64,000 bases of DNA from Clostridia bacterium (GTDB lineage: Bacteria > Bacillota > Peptococcia > DRI-13 > UBA5745): assembly GCA_018436095.1 (NCBI GenBank), contig JAHDMJ010000018.1, positions 62,001 through 126,000 of the forward strand, written 5' to 3'. Of the stretch, positions 60,589 to 64,000 are shown piece by piece (within the stretch, counting starts at the first letter, position 1; every line of letters starts with the position of its first letter). Position numbers and translations under genes: made by a program. The notes beneath the pieces were generated by a model, which did no database searches, had not been told where the DNA came from, and saw nothing but the letters and a program-made list of their open reading frames with translations.

Positions 60589-61893
60589 TTGAACGCTTCG
60601 TCCGGATTTTGGGTATATAATACAGCAGAAAGAGAGCTGAACGTTTTGGACCCTGCTGCTAAGCTATTGCTTGATTACTTAAGAAATGTAGCACATGCCC
60701 CGGAGAATGCGGTCTTGGACCTGGAGGCGCTGCCTGAAGGCTTTCGGGAATTTGGCCAAGGTTTGCTGGCCTTTTCGCAATCTGTCCTGGAGACTACAGC
60801 TTTGGCTAAAGACATATCAAAAGGTAATTTAAATATTAAGCTGCCGCCGCCCCAAAATGAAATAGCCGCTCCCCTCAAGGCCCTTCATGCTTCGCTGAAG
60901 CATTTGACTTGGCAGACCCAGCAAGTGGCGAAAGGAGATTATCAGCAGCGGGTTGACTTTATGGGCGATTTTTCCGCAGCGTTTAATACCATGACTAAAC
61001 AGTTGGAGCAGCAGCGGACAGCTTTATTGCAGGAAATAGAAATCCGCCAAAAAGAAAACTATATCCTGATGCAAAATAAAAAACTTTTTGAAATGCTGGC
61101 GGCGCAAATTGCCCAATGGATCATCGTCACGGATGCGGATACGGGGGAATGGCTGTTTGTCAGCCGGGAAACCGATGAGGCTTTGACGGATTCGGGCTCC
61201 AAACAGCAATTGCAGGAATGGCTGAAAAGACAAGGACAAGCCATATGCAAAAAAGAAGCCTGTGCAAGGGAATTGGAACTGGTAAATAGCGAGGGCGCCC
61301 GCTATTATTCCGTATCCTCCCATCCTTTGTATTGGCATCAGCACAATGCTCTGGCCTTTGTTATCACTGATATCAGCAACGAAAGGGAGCGGTTAAACGA
61401 TCTCCAAAACATTGTTAATTTCGATACGCTGACCCAAGTGTATAACCGGCATTACGGCATGAAGGTGCTAAACGAATGGCTGGCTGCAAGGGACAGCTTT
61501 ATCCTCTGTTTTGCCGATATAGACAATCTTAAGCTTGTCAACGACCGGTTTGGCCATTCCGAAGGAGATCAGTATATCATTCAAGTAGCAAATTCTCTCC
61601 GGGAATTTTCTCCCGCCGCCATTGTCTGCCGTATTGGCGGCGATGAATTTATGCTGCTGGTAAAAGACTGGGAGCCGGAAACCGCCAAAAAGCAACTGGA
61701 GCTTTTGCGCAACCGCTTGGCCTGCTGCCGTTCCGGGCAGAACATTACCTATGAATATAGCATAAGCTATGGCATTATTGCCGTTGGCACAAGCAATACC
61801 ATGCAGGCCAATGATTTGCTGGGCGTTGCTGATGAAAGAATGTATGAATACAAACGCGAGTACAAAATGAGAAACAGAAACAAGCGGATATGA
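60589..61893 (+). CDS. soluble PAS-GGDEF diguanylate cyclase
   Basis: 434 residues without membrane helices. N-terminal HAMP-like and helical region (1-150), PAS-like sensor (about 165-260), and a GGDEF domain (about 275-434) with intact RIGGDEFML and ADIDNLKLVNDRFGHSEGD. Makes c-di-GMP. The TTG start at 60589 is weakly supported; an upstream start cannot be excluded. Second cyclase in this window. Confidence 0.82.
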   Translation: MNASSGFWVYNTAERELNVLDPAAKLLLDYLRNVAHAPENAVLDLEALPEGFREFGQGLLAFSQSVLETTALAKDISKGNLNIKLPPPQNEIAAPLKALHASLKHLTWQTQQVAKGDYQQRVDFMGDFSAAFNTMTKQLEQQRTALLQEIEIRQKENYILMQNKKLFEMLAAQIAQWIIVTDADTGEWLFVSRETDEALTDSGSKQQLQEWLKRQGQAICKKEACARELELVNSEGARYYSVSSHPLYWHQHNALAFVITDISNERERLNDLQNIVNFDTLTQVYNRHYGMKVLNEWLAARDSFILCFADIDNLKLVNDRFGHSEGDQYIIQVANSLREFSPAAIVCRIGGDEFMLLVKDWEPETAKKQLELLRNRLACCRSGQNITYEYSISYGIIAVGTSNTMQANDLLGVADERMYEYKREYKMRNRNKRI

Positions 61894-61964
61894 GCCTTGG
61901 AAGAATGAACCGGGCCATAAATTGCAACAGTTGGATCCGGCAAATGGGCTGCTGCAGAGGACAC

Positions 61965-62402
61965 TCAGCAGTCTTTTATCATTTGCACATAATCCAGGCT
62001 TTGATACCCGAGCTTCTGATACAAGGATATAGCCTTTTTATTATCCTTCCTTACCTCAAGGCGGAAGCGTTTTGCCGAAGGATATTCCTGTTCGAGAAAA
62101 TTGAAAAACTCACCGGCCAGCCCTTTGCCTCTGAGGGCTTTATTTATATATAGCTCTTCAATCAAAACCACCATGCCGCCGGCCTCGTTTGAATAGGTAA
62201 AGGATAAAAGGGCGTAGCCGGCAGGTTTTTGCTCCGCTTCGATGATCAGGGCGCGGATAAAAGGGGAATTGGCCATGGCGGCATTAAACGTTATCTGGAA
62301 ATTACAGACGTCAACATTATGGGCTACTGCTGCTGAAGCGTAGAACTCCTTGGCCATTGCTATAAATAATTCTTTGTCTTTTAGCAACAAATCGCGTATC
62401 AT
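61965..62402 (-). CDS. GNAT-family N-acetyltransferase
   Basis: 145 residues; acetyl-CoA motif IEELYINKALRGKGLAGEFFNFL and C-terminal KDNKKAISLYQKLGYQ. Substrate unknown. Confidence 0.9.
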   Translation of the reverse strand: MIRDLLLKDKELFIAMAKEFYASAAVAHNVDVCNFQITFNAAMANSPFIRALIIEAEQKPAGYALLSFTYSNEAGGMVVLIEELYINKALRGKGLAGEFFNFLEQEYPSAKRFRLEVRKDNKKAISLYQKLGYQSLDYVQMIKDC

Positions 62403-62704
62403 ATCGGCTGTCCTTTCTGAGCTTTAATTGAGTTTATTATATAGTTTTTCTCAAAATCCGGCAATCGGCGGCCGGGAATCCCTATTGTCAAAAGCTGATC
62501 ATGCAAGTATACTGTAATTGTATAATACCGCACTGATATAAAGAAGAAAGAGGCGTTTGTGGTCATTGTCCGATAAGGAATAGTCATTGCATAAGAATCA
62601 AAAAGACGATTTTTAATCGTTTATTTGTTGTGCAATGATGTTCCTGTTTTGGCGATGACCTTTTTATTTTGCCGATCATTTCAAATACTTATGAGGTGCG
62701 AACA
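62403..62704. other. leader region before rsgA
   Basis: Outer inverted repeat CATTGCA/TGCAATG (62587-62637) surrounds an inner GACGATTTTT/AATCGT hairpin. It may be a structured leader or terminator; no known riboswitch recognised. Confidence 0.3.
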
Positions 62705-63820
62705 ATGTTAAATCAATTAATCCGCTACGGCGCAAGCCAACGCTATTTAGAAGAAGCTGTTCTTTATCCCGGCTGGTCTCTGGCAAGGGTAATTTCACAA
62801 TATAAAGATCTATATAAAATTATTACGGAGGAAGGGGAGCGCCTGGCGGAAATCTCCGGCAAATTCCGCTACCGGTTGAAGGAATTAGCGGAATATCCCG
62901 CCGTAGGCGACTTTGTCATGGCCGATCTTGGCGGCGGCAGCGGTAGCGGCACCGATAATGGCTCCGGCAGCAACAGCGGCGGAGGTAATGCTATTATCCA
63001 GCAGGTGCTAAGCCGGAAAAGCGTTTTTGAACGGGCCGCTGCCGGTACCGGCCAGCAAAGGCAGGTGGTCGCCGCAAATATAGACATCGTATTTATTTGC
63101 ATGGCCTTAAATAACAACTACAACCTGAGCCGCCTGGAACGTTATCTGGCGGTGGCCTGGAACAGCGGCGCCACTCCCGTAGTAGTGCTGACAAAGGCCG
63201 ACCTCTGCGAAAATTTAAGCGGTATTACTTTGGAAGTGTCCCAGGTTGCCGCCGGCGCCGATGTAATCGTTACCTCGGGCTATGACCAGGCTTCCTGCCA
63301 TAAACTGCTGCCCTATTTGCAGCCGGGACTTACCGCATCCTTTATTGGCTCTTCCGGCGTAGGCAAATCCACGCTGATCAATGAGCTGGCAGGAGAAAAG
63401 CTTTTGGACGTAGGGGCTATCGGTTGGGAGGATAAGGGACGGCACACCACCACCCGCAGAGAGCTGCTGGTTTTGCCTCAAGGCGGCATTGTTATCGATA
63501 CCCCGGGCATGCGGGAGCTGGGCGTGGAGGCCGTGGATTTATCCAGATCCTTTGCCGATATAGACGAATTAATCAGCCAATGCCGCTTTCGGGATTGCAG
63601 CCATACGGAGGAGCCGGGCTGCGCTGTCCGCCGGGCTTTGGAATCGGGGGAGCTGGATAGCCGGCGTCTGGAAAGCTACCGTAAACTAAAAAAAGAAGCC
63701 AAGTATGACGGACTTTCCTCTAGGCAGATCGAAGCGGAAAAGATCAACACAATGTTTGGCGGAATGGCTGAGATGAAAAAAATGAAGGACTTTAGCCGGA
63801 AAAAGAACAAAGGAAGATAG
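62705..63820 (+). CDS. rsgA: ribosome small-subunit-dependent GTPase RsgA
   Basis: Circularly permuted GTPase acting in 30S assembly. N-terminal OB-fold, G4 VVLTKADL, G1 IGSSGVGKST, G3 DTPGMREL, then zinc site CRFRDCSHTEEPGCAV. The ATG at 62705 is preceded by GAGGTG. At 371 residues it is longer than usual: a Gly/Ser/Asn-rich stretch (about residues 76-98, GGGSGSGTDNGSGSNSGGGN) is inserted inside the OB-fold domain. Confidence 0.92.
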   Translation: MLNQLIRYGASQRYLEEAVLYPGWSLARVISQYKDLYKIITEEGERLAEISGKFRYRLKELAEYPAVGDFVMADLGGGSGSGTDNGSGSNSGGGNAIIQQVLSRKSVFERAAAGTGQQRQVVAANIDIVFICMALNNNYNLSRLERYLAVAWNSGATPVVVLTKADLCENLSGITLEVSQVAAGADVIVTSGYDQASCHKLLPYLQPGLTASFIGSSGVGKSTLINELAGEKLLDVGAIGWEDKGRHTTTRRELLVLPQGGIVIDTPGMRELGVEAVDLSRSFADIDELISQCRFRDCSHTEEPGCAVRRALESGELDSRRLESYRKLKKEAKYDGLSSRQIEAEKINTMFGGMAEMKKMKDFSRKKNKGR

Positions 63821-63828
63821 AAGTAAAA

Positions 63829-63912
63829 GCAGGCGTTGCCTGCATTACAAAAACAAGAGGGCGTCTCAAAACAGCGAAGAAAACGGTGAGGAGAGGGGCC
63901 CTCTCCCAATGT
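63829..63912. repeat. hairpins after rsgA
   Basis: GCAGGC/GCCTGC hairpin at 63829-63843, then AGAGGGC...GGCCCTCT, similar to the GAGGGTGTC hairpins at 7707 and 33552. No further gene to the window end. Confidence 0.4.
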
Positions 63913-64000
63913 TATGATTCGGGTGTCAAAAGGTGTGAATCAGCAGCATCTATACTACATATGATGTGTTATCCCAATTCAGAGCAGCATATATAGTACG

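Overview
The window looks like chromosomal DNA of an anaerobic Bacillota (Firmicutes) bacterium. The evidence is strong GGAGG-type ribosome binding sites, many ATGA-coupled genes, Moco-dependent hydroxylases, a TRAP importer next to a 2-oxoacid/acetoin-type dehydrogenase complex, an ECF substrate-binding subunit, DUF169/DUF362-era anaerobe families, and a tmRNA with the tag ANNNYALAA. Species cannot be fixed from sequence alone.

Layout. (1) 1-2039: chemoreceptor, cut by the window edge. (2) 2008-7648: a complete vanB-type glycopeptide-resistance operon, vanR-vanS-vanW-vanH-vanB-vanX, with no vanY. Repeats of an ACAG motif spaced 11 bp lie before vanR and before vanW. The catalytic residues sit at the numbering of the enterococcal proteins. 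No transposon genes flank it. (3) 7796-13702: a fused 2Fe-2S/Moco hydroxylase (minus strand), a class II aldolase, and a nucleotidyltransferase/glycosyltransferase pair. (4) 13703-14804: a gene-poor stretch with nested inverted repeats (mobile-element remnant) and a gene fragment. (5) 14805-19391 (minus): a YkvI-like permease, a LytTR/DUF3021 regulatory pair, a membrane-anchored hydrolase, an LpdD-like protein and a 41-residue ORF. (6) 19684-23590: a three-subunit Moco hydroxylase (large, FAD, 2Fe-2S). (7) 23796-33530: NIF3-C-like protein, a diguanylate cyclase behind a structured leader, a split RCK_C protein, a YyaL/DUF255 protein, DUF3892, ECF-S, a lipoprotein serpin and a CoA-disulfide reductase-rhodanese.

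(8) 35103-39825: a phage tail-fibre and lysis module (two adhesin-like proteins, XkdX-like protein, holin, M15 endolysin) with a duplicated promoter and no capsid, terminase or integrase genes. It abuts two tandem 184/186-bp repeats, each starting with the last bases of ssrA, and then ssrA itself, which suggests repeated integration at the tmRNA gene. (9) 40357-42741 (minus): rnz, a repeat-encoded small ORF, smpB and ssrA. (10) 42842-47439: a decayed immunity-like gene, a Crp/Fnr regulator with a palindromic operator facing a split permease that ends in a ferredoxin domain, a membrane-anchored PstS-like protein, and a MarR-flavodoxin pair with a textbook promoter inside a palindrome.

(11) 47526-50205 (minus): cold-shock protein, PPC/DUF296 protein, GntR/FCD regulator and DUF169 protein. 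(12) 50524-59255: a likely catabolic operon of beta-hydroxyacid dehydrogenase, TRAP DctP-DctQ-DctM, and E3, E1-alpha, E1-beta and E2 of a dehydrogenase complex. Import, oxidation and CoA-linked cleavage of a small hydroxy- or oxo-compound would follow in order. (13) 59623-63820: HEAT-like protein, a 49-residue ORF, a PAS-GGDEF protein, a GNAT acetyltransferase and RsgA.

A recurring oddity is Gly/Ser/Ala/Asn-rich low-complexity segments inside otherwise conserved enzymes (both hydroxylases, YyaL, RsgA). All family assignments are from reading motifs; no alignment or database search was run.
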